This document shows positions 15,867 to 23,347 of a stretch of DNA of 23,347 nt, in pieces; the stretch's first letter is position 1, and each line of letters begins with the position of its first letter. Both the position numbers and the translations under genes were made by a program. The stretch spans positions 1 to 23,347 of the forward strand of contig DCEE01000015.1 in NCBI GenBank assembly GCA_002316795.1, given 5' to 3'. The DNA comes from Synergistaceae bacterium UBA1037 (GTDB lineage Bacteria; Synergistota; Synergistia; Synergistales; Synergistaceae). The notes beneath the pieces were generated by a model. That model searched no databases. It was not told the DNA's origin and worked only from the letters and a program-made list of their open reading frames with translations.

Positions 15867-16895
15867 ATGGGACCAAGGATCATTTATGAGATAAGAGATC
15901 TCACCCACAGCTATGGGAAAGGGCCCCAGACCCTTGATATCGACTATCTGAGGATCTGCGAAGGCAGCGTTACCGGCATAGTCGGCCCCAACGGAAGCGG
16001 CAAATCCACTCTTCTGAGGATCCTTGCCTTTCTGGAACCATACACTGGCGGCTCTCTCTCTTTCGAAAGCGCTGATACCTCCGGCAATGTGGTGGATATC
16101 AGAAAAAACGTGACATACCTCCTCCAAAATTCCTATCTCCTGAAGCGCTCCGTCTTTGAGAACATCGCTTACGGGCTGAGACTGAAAAATGAGACAGAGG
16201 GCCTCCATGAAAGGGTGTATGATTCCCTTGAACGGGTAGGCCTATCCCCGAAAAAATTTGCACAGAGGCCCTGGTACAGGCTCTCTGGGGGTGAAGTACA
16301 GCGTGTGGCTCTGGCCGCAAGGCTGGCGCTCCACCCCAAGGTGCTCATCCTTGACGAACCTACCGCCAACGTCGATGAATCGAGCGCCCTGCTTGTCAAG
16401 GATGCCGCGGTCTCAGCCTGGAAAGAGTGGGGCACTACGGTAATAGTTGCTACCCACGACCTCGCGTGGCTGACCGAGGTCTCTACGGACATCATAAGCC
16501 TCTACCGCGGCAGGATAGTAGGGCACGGGACAGAAAATCTCGTTCACGGACCGTGGATAAGGGAGAATGGAAGCGTTGTACGAAAACTTTCGGACGGACA
16601 GAAGATCCGTGCCCTCGCATCAGGTAGAGAGGAACACAGCGCCGTAGTCATAAATCCTTCGAATATTTCACTCCTTCCAACGCTGTCAGAACCGATCCGG
16701 GGTATGAATATGCTAAGGGGAACGGTAACGAGCATGACGCTTGAGAGAGCGACCGGATCTGCGCTTATTTCAGTCCAGACCGGTGATATCGTCTTGAAAT
16801 CACGGATGCTTGTCGAAAAAATGAAAGAAGATAAGATTTCCCCGGCTTCGGAGGTCATCCTCACCTTTTCACCGGAAAACGTCCGCTGGATATAG
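15867..16895 (+). CDS. tupC: Tungstate-type ABC transporter ATP-binding protein
   Basis: A cytoplasmic ATPase powering TupB. From the chosen ATG at 15867 (342 residues) it has Walker A GPNGSGKST (40-48), a Q-loop around YLLQNSYLL (84-92), signature LSGGEVQR (139-146), Walker B VLILDEP (159-165) and H-loop ATHD (195-198). The last ~85 residues (about 258-342) resemble a Mop/TOBE regulatory domain, as in ModC-type ATPases, which could bind the oxyanion and inhibit transport. The start at 15867 is preceded by GGAGGAG six bases away. An earlier in-frame ATG at 15777 has no ribosome site and would translate through a stable hairpin. Confidence 0.92.
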   Translation: MGPRIIYEIRDLTHSYGKGPQTLDIDYLRICEGSVTGIVGPNGSGKSTLLRILAFLEPYTGGSLSFESADTSGNVVDIRKNVTYLLQNSYLLKRSVFENIAYGLRLKNETEGLHERVYDSLERVGLSPKKFAQRPWYRLSGGEVQRVALAARLALHPKVLILDEPTANVDESSALLVKDAAVSAWKEWGTTVIVATHDLAWLTEVSTDIISLYRGRIVGHGTENLVHGPWIRENGSVVRKLSDGQKIRALASGREEHSAVVINPSNISLLPTLSEPIRGMNMLRGTVTSMTLERATGSALISVQTGDIVLKSRMLVEKMKEDKISPASEVILTFSPENVRWI

Positions 16896-16940
16896 GTACT
16901 TCTGCTTACCAATCAGTTCCCTCTTTAAGTGAAAATAATG

Positions 16941-16985
16941 TAGAATGGTATGGTGTTGCAGCAGACGGGAACTTCCCTCTGCTGC
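16941..16985 (+). promoter_or_regulatory. glmS upstream region: -10-like site and hairpin
   Basis: TAGAAT at 16941-16946 is a possible -10 without a good -35. A hairpin GCAGCAGA/TCTGCTGC (16958-16985) with an inner GGG/CCC stem follows. It does not look like a glmS ribozyme. No terminator separates tupC from glmS, so some read-through is possible. Confidence 0.35.
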
Positions 16986-17015
16986 TGATGATCAGTGTGA
17001 GAGGATGATATTAGC

Positions 17016-18842
17016 ATGTGCGGCATCATGGGCTATATTGGAGAGAGAGACACTACAAAGATTATCCTGGAAGGGCTCGCTAAGCACGAATACAGGGGTT
17101 ATGACTCCGCGGGAATAGCAGTAATAAAAGAAGGCACGATACATGAGCTCCGTACGACCGGAAGGGTCCAGCATCTGGCAGAGAAGGTCTCGGCAGAAAA
17201 TTTCAACGGCGATTTCGGGATAGGCCACACAAGGTGGGCTACCCACGGAGGGGTCACCGAAAACAATGCCCACCCGCACCTCAGCAGCGACAAGAGGGTC
17301 GTCCTGGTCCATAACGGCATAATTGAGAACGCCAGGGAGATACGTGCCGATCTGGAGGCGCAAGGTATAAAATTCCATACTGAAACTGATACCGAATCGG
17401 CAGTACAGTATCTAGCGAGTGTCTACTGCGGCGATCCCAGGGAAGCGATAGTAAAACTTACAAAGAGGATAAGAGGCGCCTTTGCCCTTGTTATAATGTT
17501 CCATGATAAACCGAACGAGATATGGGTCGCAAGAAAAGGTTCTCCTCTGGTCGTAGGACACGCGGGTGAAGAGGGTTTCTGTGCCTCTGACCCTACCGCC
17601 CTGCTGGAATTCACCAGGGACGTATGGTTTATGGACGATGACGAGATAGCCAGGATCTCAAAGGAAGGCTGCCACTTCTATGATTTCGACGGGGACCCGC
17701 ACAAAAAGGAATCGATGCATCTGGACTGGGATGCGGCGATGACGAGCAGGGGCAGCTATCCTCACTTCATGCTCAAGGAGATACACGAGCAGCCCGAAGT
17801 TGTAGCTCATACCCTTCTCGGAAGGGTCGCCTCCAACAACGTGGATCTCAGCCAGGAACTGAGCTGGACAGCCGAAGAGATAGCGGGCTGGAAGAAGATA
17901 CATTTCGTTGCATGCGGCACTTCCCACTACGCCACGCTGGTGGCTGCGCGCATCATGGAAGAACTCGGAAACTTCGAGATAAGGACAGAGGTGGCATCGG
18001 AATACCGTTACCGGAACATCCCGATAGGCCCCGACACCCTTGCCGTATTCGTATCTCAGTCCGGGGAGACAGCCGACACGCTTCACGCCGCGAGGCTTGC
18101 CAAAGCTAAGGGAGCCAGATGCATAGTGGTCACCAATGTGCGCGGATCCACTATCCACCGCGAAGTAGGCGAGGGACTGATAACACCTGCGGGTCCGGAG
18201 ATCGGAGTCGCGGCCACAAAGACTTTCATGGCGCAGATAACGGTGCTCACGCTTCTGGGGCTCCACCTCTCAAAAATGAAAAATGAACTCGGACCGGAGA
18301 CCGAGCACAGGCTCGTATCAGCGCTCATGGACATACCCGCAAAGCTGGCTTCCATACTGGGAAGAGAAAAGGAGATCGAAGCGATCGCAAGGAATTTTGC
18401 GGACGCCAGAGGATTCTTCTTCATAGGCAGGGGTCTGGCCTATCCGCCCGCACTGGAGGGCGCGCTCAAGCTCAAGGAGATCTCTTACCTGCATGCGGAG
18501 GCTTACCCGGCAGGTGAGATGAAACACGGACCCATAGCGCTGCTTGATAAGGAGCTTCCGGTCGTCGCACTGGTACCCAAAAACGACCTCTGGGAGAAGA
18601 CTGTTTCGAACATCGAGGAATCTATGGCGAGGAACTCGCCCATAATAGCTATCGCCACGGAGGGGGACACAGAGATCGGACACTATTCGAAGAATGTGAT
18701 GTTTACTCCCGATACCGAACCGGAGCTCTTCCCCTTTATCGCAGTTGTTCCCCTGCAGCTTTTCGCATACTACATCGCAAGGCAGCGCGGCTGTGATATC
18801 GATATGCCGAGAAACCTCGCCAAATCTGTGACAGTGGAATAA
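17016..18842 (+). CDS. glmS: Glutamine-fructose-6-phosphate aminotransferase (isomerizing)
   Basis: A cytoplasmic enzyme making glucosamine 6-phosphate from fructose 6-phosphate and glutamine, the first step to UDP-GlcNAc for peptidoglycan and lipopolysaccharide. At 608 residues it is full length. C2 right after the start methionine is the glutaminase nucleophile. HTRWATHG (71-78) and HNGIIEN (99-105) complete the N-terminal amidotransferase site. Two SIS sugar-isomerase domains follow, with ACGTSHYA and SQSGETADT in the first. EMKHGPIAL carries the catalytic histidine, and the C-terminus LAKSVTVE has the Schiff-base lysine (K603). ATG 17016 follows GAGAGGATG. A strong terminator follows the gene. 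Confidence 0.97.
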   Translation: MCGIMGYIGERDTTKIILEGLAKHEYRGYDSAGIAVIKEGTIHELRTTGRVQHLAEKVSAENFNGDFGIGHTRWATHGGVTENNAHPHLSSDKRVVLVHNGIIENAREIRADLEAQGIKFHTETDTESAVQYLASVYCGDPREAIVKLTKRIRGAFALVIMFHDKPNEIWVARKGSPLVVGHAGEEGFCASDPTALLEFTRDVWFMDDDEIARISKEGCHFYDFDGDPHKKESMHLDWDAAMTSRGSYPHFMLKEIHEQPEVVAHTLLGRVASNNVDLSQELSWTAEEIAGWKKIHFVACGTSHYATLVAARIMEELGNFEIRTEVASEYRYRNIPIGPDTLAVFVSQSGETADTLHAARLAKAKGARCIVVTNVRGSTIHREVGEGLITPAGPEIGVAATKTFMAQITVLTLLGLHLSKMKNELGPETEHRLVSALMDIPAKLASILGREKEIEAIARNFADARGFFFIGRGLAYPPALEGALKLKEISYLHAEAYPAGEMKHGPIALLDKELPVVALVPKNDLWEKTVSNIEESMARNSPIIAIATEGDTEIGHYSKNVMFTPDTEPELFPFIAVVPLQLFAYYIARQRGCDIDMPRNLAKSVTVE

Positions 18843-18867
18843 GGACCCGTACAAAGAGATACCGGGG

Positions 18868-18919
18868 GAGGCTCTTTGCAGGCGGGCAAAATACCGCCGG
18901 AGAGGGCCTCTTTGTTTTT
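18868..18919 (+). terminator. Rho-independent terminator after glmS
   Basis: Nested pairing of GAGGC/GCCTC and GGCGG/CCGCC (loop GCAAAATA) is followed by TTTGTTTTT. It starts 25 bases after the glmS stop codon. Confidence 0.75.
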
Positions 18920-18957
18920 CTGAAAAGACTGCCGGGACCCATAAGAGGAGAGAGAAC

Positions 18958-19296
18958 TTGAAAAAGAATAAGATCATCGCCCTGTTAATGATATCGCTCA
19001 TCTGCCTGGCCTCCATACTGCCCTCCTTTGCCTTCGCGGCGGAAGACGAGGACAATGGCCTTGAGACTTTTCTGTCGGTACTCAAAGCATGGGGGACATT
19101 CCTCGCAAGGATAACGGGCTCCTATGACTCTTTGGAAAACATCTCTGTCTTCTCGAACATCACACGAATGTGGCACGATCTTGTAACTTCAGATGGATTC
19201 AGTCCGGAGAGGCTGTTTGAAGCCTTGTTGAAATGGCTGGGCATTTCGATCATGATGGAGCAAAGGGAAGGGCCTCAGGAGAGCTATTCAATATGA
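18958..19296 (+). CDS. Small exported protein of unknown function (112 residues)
   Basis: Not recognised. It starts at TTG 18958, eight or nine bases after GAGGAGAG. A clear signal peptide (MKKNKIIALLMISLICLAS...) should be cut after FAFA near residue 27, leaving an ~85-residue mature protein that begins AEDEDNGLE and is rich in aromatic and helical segments. There is no lipobox, no second membrane span and few cysteines. Its stop codon overlaps the start of the GIY-YIG gene by four bases (ATGA), so the two are translationally coupled. The pairing of an exported protein with a cytoplasmic nuclease-like protein is unexplained. Confidence 0.78.
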   Translation: MKKNKIIALLMISLICLASILPSFAFAAEDEDNGLETFLSVLKAWGTFLARITGSYDSLENISVFSNITRMWHDLVTSDGFSPERLFEALLKWLGISIMMEQREGPQESYSI

Positions 19297-19538
19297 CGGC
19301 CTGGGTCTACATCCTAAGGTGCTCGGACGGCACCCTCTACACCGGATGGACTAATGACATCGGGAAGCGGCTCGCTGCCCACAACAAAGGGACAGCATCC
19401 AAGTACACCAGAGGCAGGAGGCCCGTTGAGCTTGTATGGAAAGAGGGCTTCGGGACCAGGGAAGAGGCAATGTCAAGGGAGGTATCTATTAAGTCCCTGA
19501 CAAAGGCACAAAAGATGATGATACTTAAAAATGGATAA
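19293..19538 (+). CDS. GIY-YIG domain protein, UPF0213/YhbQ type
   Basis: An 81-residue single-domain protein. WVYILRCSDGTLYTGWTND (4-22) is the GIY-YIG core: YIL plus YTG, with R26 in IGKR. A conserved glutamate follows in the helix REEAMSREVSIKSLTKAQK. This is the length and layout of the YhbQ/UPF0213 family of minimal putative endonucleases linked to DNA repair or damage processing. The ATG at 19293 has AGGAGAG upstream and overlaps the preceding stop codon. An earlier in-frame start at 19233 would add 20 residues read from within the preceding gene and is not favoured. Confidence 0.9.
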   Translation: MTAWVYILRCSDGTLYTGWTNDIGKRLAAHNKGTASKYTRGRRPVELVWKEGFGTREEAMSREVSIKSLTKAQKMMILKNG

Positions 19539-19553
19539 CAAATAAGATTCTTA

Positions 19554-19583
19554 TTGATAAACGTACGCTATATAGGGTACAAT
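19554..19583 (+). promoter_or_regulatory. Promoter of purA
   Basis: TTGATA (19554-19559), an 18-base spacer and TACAAT (19578-19583) give a good sigma70-type promoter. Transcription would start near 19590, leaving a ~60-base leader. Confidence 0.65.
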
Positions 19584-19608
19584 ATATTGTAACTAAAATT
19601 TAATGTAA

Positions 19609-19635
19609 GGGTATTCTGAGGGGATCCGAATATCC
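19609..19635 (+). promoter_or_regulatory. Hairpin in the purA leader
   Basis: GGGTATTC (19609-19616) pairs with GAATATCC (19628-19635) with one G-U, leaving an 11-base loop just ahead of the GAGGGG ribosome site. It might modulate translation. It does not resemble a purine riboswitch. Confidence 0.4.
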
Positions 19636-19652
19636 GTGAAGAGGGGTAATGT

Positions 19653-20939
19653 ATGAAGGGCCGTACAGATGTGATAGTCGGTGTTCAGTGGGGAGACGAG
19701 GGCAAGGGGCGCGTTGTTGACGCTCTTGCGGGAAGATCAGGCGTGGTCGTCCGCTATCAGGGCGGCGCGAACGCGGGACATACAGTCGTCGTCGGAGACG
19801 AAAAGTTTGTCTTCCACTTACTCCCTTCAGGGATCCTCTATCCCGGCAAGCTCTGTGTCATCGGAAACGGGGTGGTGATAGACCCTGAAACCCTTTTCAA
19901 AGAGCTCGACGACCTTAAAAAGAGGGGCAAGCCACTCGCCAGGCTGGTCATAAGCCACGGCGCACATGTTGTTATGCCCTACCATAAACTGCTTGACAGG
20001 CTGGCCGAGGGCGCAAGGTCCGAAGGCAGCAGGATAGGGACGACCGGACGGGGGATCGGTCCGTGCTATTCCGATAAGTTCGGGAGGGTCGGGATAAGGG
20101 CGGAAGACCTCGTAAACCCGGGGATACTCAAAGAGAAACTGATGATGAACATAGAGCAGAAAAATGAGATACTGACCAAGATCTACGGAGCAGGACCTCT
20201 GGAGTCCGATACGGTATACGAGGCTGCGCTTGAATGGGGCAGAAGGATGGAGCCGATGCTCGGCGATGCCTTCCTCGAGATCCATACCGCGCTTGAAACA
20301 GGGATCAATGTCCTTTTCGAAGGGGCACAGGGAACTCTTCTTGATGTGGACCACGGTACATATCCATTTGTAACGAGCTCCAGCCCCTGTTCAGGGGGAG
20401 CCTGCACGGGAGCCGGAATCGGTCCCGGAAGGATAGACCGGGTAATAGGGGTCACTAAGGCCTACTGTACCAGGGTCGGGGAAGGACCCTTCCCAACCGA
20501 GGACAAGGGATCGCTCGGAGAGCTGCTCAGGACGAAGGGCGGAGAGTTCGGAGCAACAACCGGGCGACCGAGACGCTGCGGATGGAATGATCTTGTTGCC
20601 GTTGATTATGCGGTAAAGGTAAACGGGATAGACGGACTTGCACTGACAAAGCTCGACGTCCTCTCAGGATTTGAAAAAATTTCTGTATGCACTGCCTACG
20701 AGATCGACGGAAAGGTAAGAAAGATCTTCCCCAGCAGCTGTGCCGAGCTGGCAAAAGCCAAGCCCGTCTTTGAAGAACTTCCGGGGTGGAAAGAGGACAT
20801 CGGAGGCTGCAGGAGATTCGAGGATCTTCCTTTAGCAGCTCAGGACTACATCAGGTTCATAGAGGAGAGGGTATCCGCTCCCGTGATACTTATCGGTGTC
20901 GGTCAGGGAAGGGAAGATACGATCCTCAGAGGCATCTGA
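19653..20939 (+). CDS. purA: Adenylosuccinate synthetase
   Basis: A cytoplasmic GTP-dependent enzyme joining IMP and aspartate to adenylosuccinate, the committed step to AMP. At 428 residues it is full length. VQWGDEGKG (11-19) is the GTP-binding P-loop-like signature with catalytic D15. NAGHT (40-44) holds catalytic H43. TTGRGIGPCYSDK, GAQGTLLDVDHGTYPFVTSS and TTGRPRRCGW are further family blocks. ATG 19653 follows GAGGGG; a nearby out-of-frame ATG at 19649 is ignored. It has its own promoter and a downstream hairpin, so it is probably monocistronic. Confidence 0.97.
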   Translation: MKGRTDVIVGVQWGDEGKGRVVDALAGRSGVVVRYQGGANAGHTVVVGDEKFVFHLLPSGILYPGKLCVIGNGVVIDPETLFKELDDLKKRGKPLARLVISHGAHVVMPYHKLLDRLAEGARSEGSRIGTTGRGIGPCYSDKFGRVGIRAEDLVNPGILKEKLMMNIEQKNEILTKIYGAGPLESDTVYEAALEWGRRMEPMLGDAFLEIHTALETGINVLFEGAQGTLLDVDHGTYPFVTSSSPCSGGACTGAGIGPGRIDRVIGVTKAYCTRVGEGPFPTEDKGSLGELLRTKGGEFGATTGRPRRCGWNDLVAVDYAVKVNGIDGLALTKLDVLSGFEKISVCTAYEIDGKVRKIFPSSCAELAKAKPVFEELPGWKEDIGGCRRFEDLPLAAQDYIRFIEERVSAPVILIGVGQGREDTILRGI

Positions 20940-21031
20940 TAAAACGAAGTACCCGAGTATGGGATATCGCCCCAAAAATTCCATGGTCGGCCCGGAGAAG
21001 TCGAAAAGCACGGATCAAATGGGCATATTAT

Positions 21032-21071
21032 GTAAGAGAGGGGAGACAGTATTTTGCCTCCCCTCTCTTAC
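21032..21071. terminator. Hairpin between convergent purA and the rlmN cluster
   Basis: A perfect 14-base-pair stem (GTAAGAGAGGGGAG / CTCCCCTCTCTTAC) lies between converging genes. It lacks a strong U-tract on either strand but is well placed as a bidirectional terminator. Confidence 0.65.
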
Positions 21072-21162
21072 CTTAAGTCAGACCATTTGCAGACAAGCGG
21101 CAAGGTGATCAAAGCGATCAGCGACAAGGAACCGATGTTCGCCCACTTCGCGGAGGGAGCCT

Positions 21163-21501
21163 TTACTTATCCTCTTTTCTCAGCGCGGTGGCAGGAAGCT
21201 CGATTATCTCGCCTTCCTCTTCCTCGTCTATATCAGTTGGTTCATTTTCTGAGAATACCGGATCGTCACGAATATCATCATCTGTCGTGTCAATAACTTC
21301 GAAGCCCTTCTTCCTGTAAGCCTCTCCGGCAAATGGGTCGCGCGACCCGGACGTATAGACCCTGACCCCGCCACCGCGCAGCAGTCCTGCGATTATCATA
21401 GCAAAGAGGACCATCCCGACCAATCCTGCAATCAGTATCACCGCTGGGAAGGCGAACCCGAATATCAGTGTTCCGATGAGCAAAAATACCAGGAGTTTCA
21501 T
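21163..21501 (-). CDS. Small membrane protein with acidic cytoplasmic tail (112 residues)
   Basis: Family not recognised. The first ~42 residues form two closely spaced hydrophobic helices (MKLLVFLLIGTLIFGF and a segment ending in AMIIAGLL). A glycine/arginine linker and a soluble part follow. The region near residues 73-98 is strongly acidic (DTTDDDIRDD, DIDEEEEGE). ATG 21501 has GGAGAGAGG within the last codons of rlmN, only 14 bases after the rlmN stop, so it is probably co-expressed. The NfeD-like order of helices then soluble domain is possible, but I see no firm motif. Confidence 0.75.
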   Translation of the reverse strand: MKLLVFLLIGTLIFGFAFPAVILIAGLVGMVLFAMIIAGLLRGGGVRVYTSGSRDPFAGEAYRKKGFEVIDTTDDDIRDDPVFSENEPTDIDEEEEGEIIELPATALRKEDK

Positions 21502-21515
21502 CAGACCTCTCTCCT

Positions 21516-23039
21516 TCAGGACCTCTTCTGCCTTTTATCCTTCGAGGCAGTCTTAGGCATAGTTTTTCTCTTTTCCGAAGCGGGCTTTCCCTTCGCTTCA
21601 GGTCTTGCGGTGATGATCCTTTTTGGGGCCCTCTTTGACTCTCCTGACCCCTTTTCTCCCCGCCTTGAAGGCCGTTCTTCGCCACTGTCAGCGGCCGCTG
21701 CCCTGTAAACAGGCCTCTCTTCTTTCATCTTCCCGCTTCTGTACCTATCTTTCGGAGGTGAGTCAGTTTTTCTTCTTTTGTCAGAAGCCGGCCTCCCGGA
21801 GCCTCGTTCATCCACAAAGCCGCCGGATGCCTTAGTCCCTGCGCGCTCCCTTTTCAGGCCTGCCTCGCCGGATACTTTTCCATGACCCGGGGATGCTTTG
21901 GTTTTTTTCGGCACTGCAGTCTCCTTTTTGGGAGGACTTGAAACTTTCTTTGTACCCCCATCGCGAGCAGCCGACCTTGGGGCAGGTTCAAGAATGCAGG
22001 GTTCCCCAGCCTTAGTCTTTCTTCTCAGCTGGCCGCATGCGGCGTCTATGTCGGCTCCGAGCTCCTCCCTTATCTCCGCCTCAAAACCCGCTGTCTCAAG
22101 CACCGATCGGAACTTCAGCATGTTTTCAGCTGCGGGTCTCTCGTAGCGTCCGTCGACACTGTTGTAAGGGATGAGGTTGACGAAGACATGGATGCCCTTC
22201 AGATACCGGATCAGCAGCCTGGCATGTTCAACGCTGTCGTTTACTCCGCCAAAGAGCGCATATTCTATGGTTATCCTGTTTCCGGTGATCCTCTGGTAGT
22301 CCTGCATTGCCTTCCTCAGGTCATCAAGCGGGAATGTCTCGTTTACAGGCATCAGTGTGCTTCTCAGTTCGTCTTCAGCGGCGTGGAGCGAGACTGCAAG
22401 GCGTACTCCCAGGCCAGATGCGGCAAGTTCATGTATGCCAGGGACTATTCCGGAGGTCGAGATGGCGATATGCCTGATCCCAAGGTTTCTCATGCCGGGG
22501 TCGTTCAGCATCCGCACCGATTTCAGCACAGCTTCGGTGTTGAGGAAGGGCTCTCCCATACCCATGTATACGACATTGCCTATGTCCCGCTCTATAGCCT
22601 TCTCCATGGCGAGGAACTGTCCCGCCATCTCCCCGGCAGAGAGGTTCCTTACATAACCTGAAAGTCCGGTCGCGCAGAATGTGCATCCGAGAGGGCATCC
22701 CACCTGGGTGGAGATACAGGCCGTAAGTCTCTCTCCCTGTTTCATGAGTACGGATTCGACGCTCTGTCCGTCGCTGAGCTGCCAGAGGTATTTTCTGGTG
22801 CCATCCGTCTGCGAGCGCTGCTCCTTTATCAGAAGAGGCCCGCCGAACCCTATCTTTTCCTCCAGGGCATCCCTGAGGGGTTTTGAAAGGTTTGTCATCT
22901 CCGCGGCATCGAATACCCGCTTCTGCCAGATCCACTGACAGATCTGGTCGGCACGGAACCTGGGCTGGCCGAACTCTTTGTCAAGAAGCTGCGACCATTC
23001 GCCCTTATCAAGATCCAAAGCATAAATTTTGTCGGCCAT
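21516..23039 (-). CDS. rlmN: 23S rRNA (adenine2503-C2)/tRNA methyltransferase with long basic tail
   Basis: A radical-SAM enzyme that methylates C2 of A2503 in 23S rRNA and A37 of some tRNAs. The 4Fe-4S ligands are C115, C119 and C122 (GCPLGCTFC). C108 and C335 match the methyl-carrier and resolving cysteines of E. coli RlmN by spacing. MGMGEP (159-164), STSG (194-197) and NLIPYN (288-293) are conserved, so catalysis should be intact to about residue 345. The remaining ~160 residues are an unusual low-complexity tail rich in K, R, S, P, G and E, absent from typical ~350-380 residue homologues. ATG 23039 overlaps the glyA stop codon by one base (TAATG), so they are coupled. Confidence 0.95.
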   Translation of the reverse strand: MADKIYALDLDKGEWSQLLDKEFGQPRFRADQICQWIWQKRVFDAAEMTNLSKPLRDALEEKIGFGGPLLIKEQRSQTDGTRKYLWQLSDGQSVESVLMKQGERLTACISTQVGCPLGCTFCATGLSGYVRNLSAGEMAGQFLAMEKAIERDIGNVVYMGMGEPFLNTEAVLKSVRMLNDPGMRNLGIRHIAISTSGIVPGIHELAASGLGVRLAVSLHAAEDELRSTLMPVNETFPLDDLRKAMQDYQRITGNRITIEYALFGGVNDSVEHARLLIRYLKGIHVFVNLIPYNSVDGRYERPAAENMLKFRSVLETAGFEAEIREELGADIDAACGQLRRKTKAGEPCILEPAPRSAARDGGTKKVSSPPKKETAVPKKTKASPGHGKVSGEAGLKRERAGTKASGGFVDERGSGRPASDKRRKTDSPPKDRYRSGKMKEERPVYRAAAADSGEERPSRRGEKGSGESKRAPKRIITARPEAKGKPASEKRKTMPKTASKDKRQKRS

Positions 23040-23347
23040 TAATTTGCCCAGGGCTCCGCAAGGTCGGGGTAGAGCGGGAATTCTTTCGTGAGCGCAGCCA
23101 TTCGGGCTTTTACTTCTTTCTTAATCTCTCCGTTATCAGGAGCGGAAAGGATCCTTTCTATGGCGTCAGCGATCGCTTCCATTTCAGTCTCCTTCATGCC
23201 CCTTGTCGTCACGGCTGCCGTTCCGAGCCTTACCCCGCTGGTCACCATCGGCTTGGCGGGATCGAAGGGGATCATGTTCTTGTTGGATGTTATACCCACC
23301 TCTCCGAGAAGGACCTCCGCCTCTTTGCCTGTGACGTTCCTTGAACG
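23039..23347 (-). CDS. glyA: Serine hydroxymethyltransferase, C-terminal part (cut by window edge)
   Basis: A PLP enzyme interconverting serine and glycine with tetrahydrofolate. Only the last ~102 residues are visible. They begin inside NVTGKEAEVLLGEVGITSNKNMIP-like sequence and include TSGVRLGTAAVTTRGMKE, the conserved C-terminal block that contacts the folate and PLP region. The frame runs off the right edge, so the start is not in the window. The stop codon overlaps the rlmN start by one base. Linking one-carbon supply to an SAM-dependent rRNA/tRNA methylase is a reasonable but unproven functional reading. Confidence 0.95.
   Translation of the reverse strand, partial: RSRNVTGKEAEVLLGEVGITSNKNMIPFDPAKPMVTSGVRLGTAAVTTRGMKETEMEAIADAIERILSAPDNGEIKKEVKARMAALTKEFPLYPDLAEPWAN

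Noticed and set aside
16941..17015. glmS ribozyme ahead of glmS
   Set aside because: The leader is too short after the candidate promoter and holds only one simple hairpin, without the ribozyme's core sequences.
17658..19085. Long minus-strand frames (202 and 255 residues) opposite glmS
   Set aside because: glmS is unmistakable on the plus strand. The antisense frames have odd composition and cross the glmS terminator.
20959..21108. Plus-strand small frame just after purA (MGYRPKNSMVG...)
   Set aside because: No ribosome site, and it reads straight through the stable convergent hairpin at 21032-21071.

Overview
This is a chromosomal window from an anaerobic bacterium, about half GC in its genes, with strong AGGAGG-type ribosome binding sites and AT-rich intergenic DNA. 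Several traits fit an amino-acid-fermenting anaerobe, perhaps a Synergistota member: a B12-dependent ribonucleotide reductase, a sodium/neurotransmitter-symporter amino acid transporter, a tungstate-type ABC transporter, a YbhJ-like aconitase paired with isocitrate dehydrogenase, and Trk potassium uptake. The taxonomic call is inference only. I saw no tRNA, rRNA, CRISPR array, phage gene or insertion sequence.

Layout. From 1 to 12.5 kb every confident gene is on the minus strand. Reading in the direction of transcription, right to left, these are a metallophosphoesterase plus an unrecognised 342-residue protein; an NSS transporter with a 33-residue MetS-like partner; trkA-trkH; nrdJ, with a tandem pair of probable NrdR boxes upstream; and an aconitase-family gene followed by icd, which is cut by the left edge. 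From 12.6 to 21 kb genes are on the plus strand: a long regulatory leader, then tungstate-type binding protein (tupA), permease (tupB), a second divergent binding protein, ATPase (tupC), glmS, a small secreted protein overlapping a GIY-YIG protein, and purA. From 21.1 kb to the right edge the minus strand carries glyA (partial), rlmN with an unusual basic tail, and a small membrane protein.

The most interesting region is 12.6-16.9 kb. About 600 bases precede the transporter. They hold a first promoter, an RNA that looks like a molybdenum/tungsten-cofactor (Moco RNA) riboswitch, two successive terminator hairpins, and a second promoter. A second structured leader follows that I cannot assign. 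It can form mutually exclusive helices and has an anti-Shine-Dalgarno segment facing the tupA ribosome binding site. The operon then encodes two different substrate-binding proteins around one permease, and each is followed by a similar hairpin. The second binding protein lacks the TTTS oxyanion motif, so the system may take up two ligands or an unexpected one.

Other points worth a second look are an NrdJ that ends without the usual cysteine pair, an RlmN with about 160 extra lysine/arginine-rich residues, a metallophosphoesterase missing one canonical metal-binding histidine beside an unknown conserved-looking partner, and small genes below usual size cut-offs.
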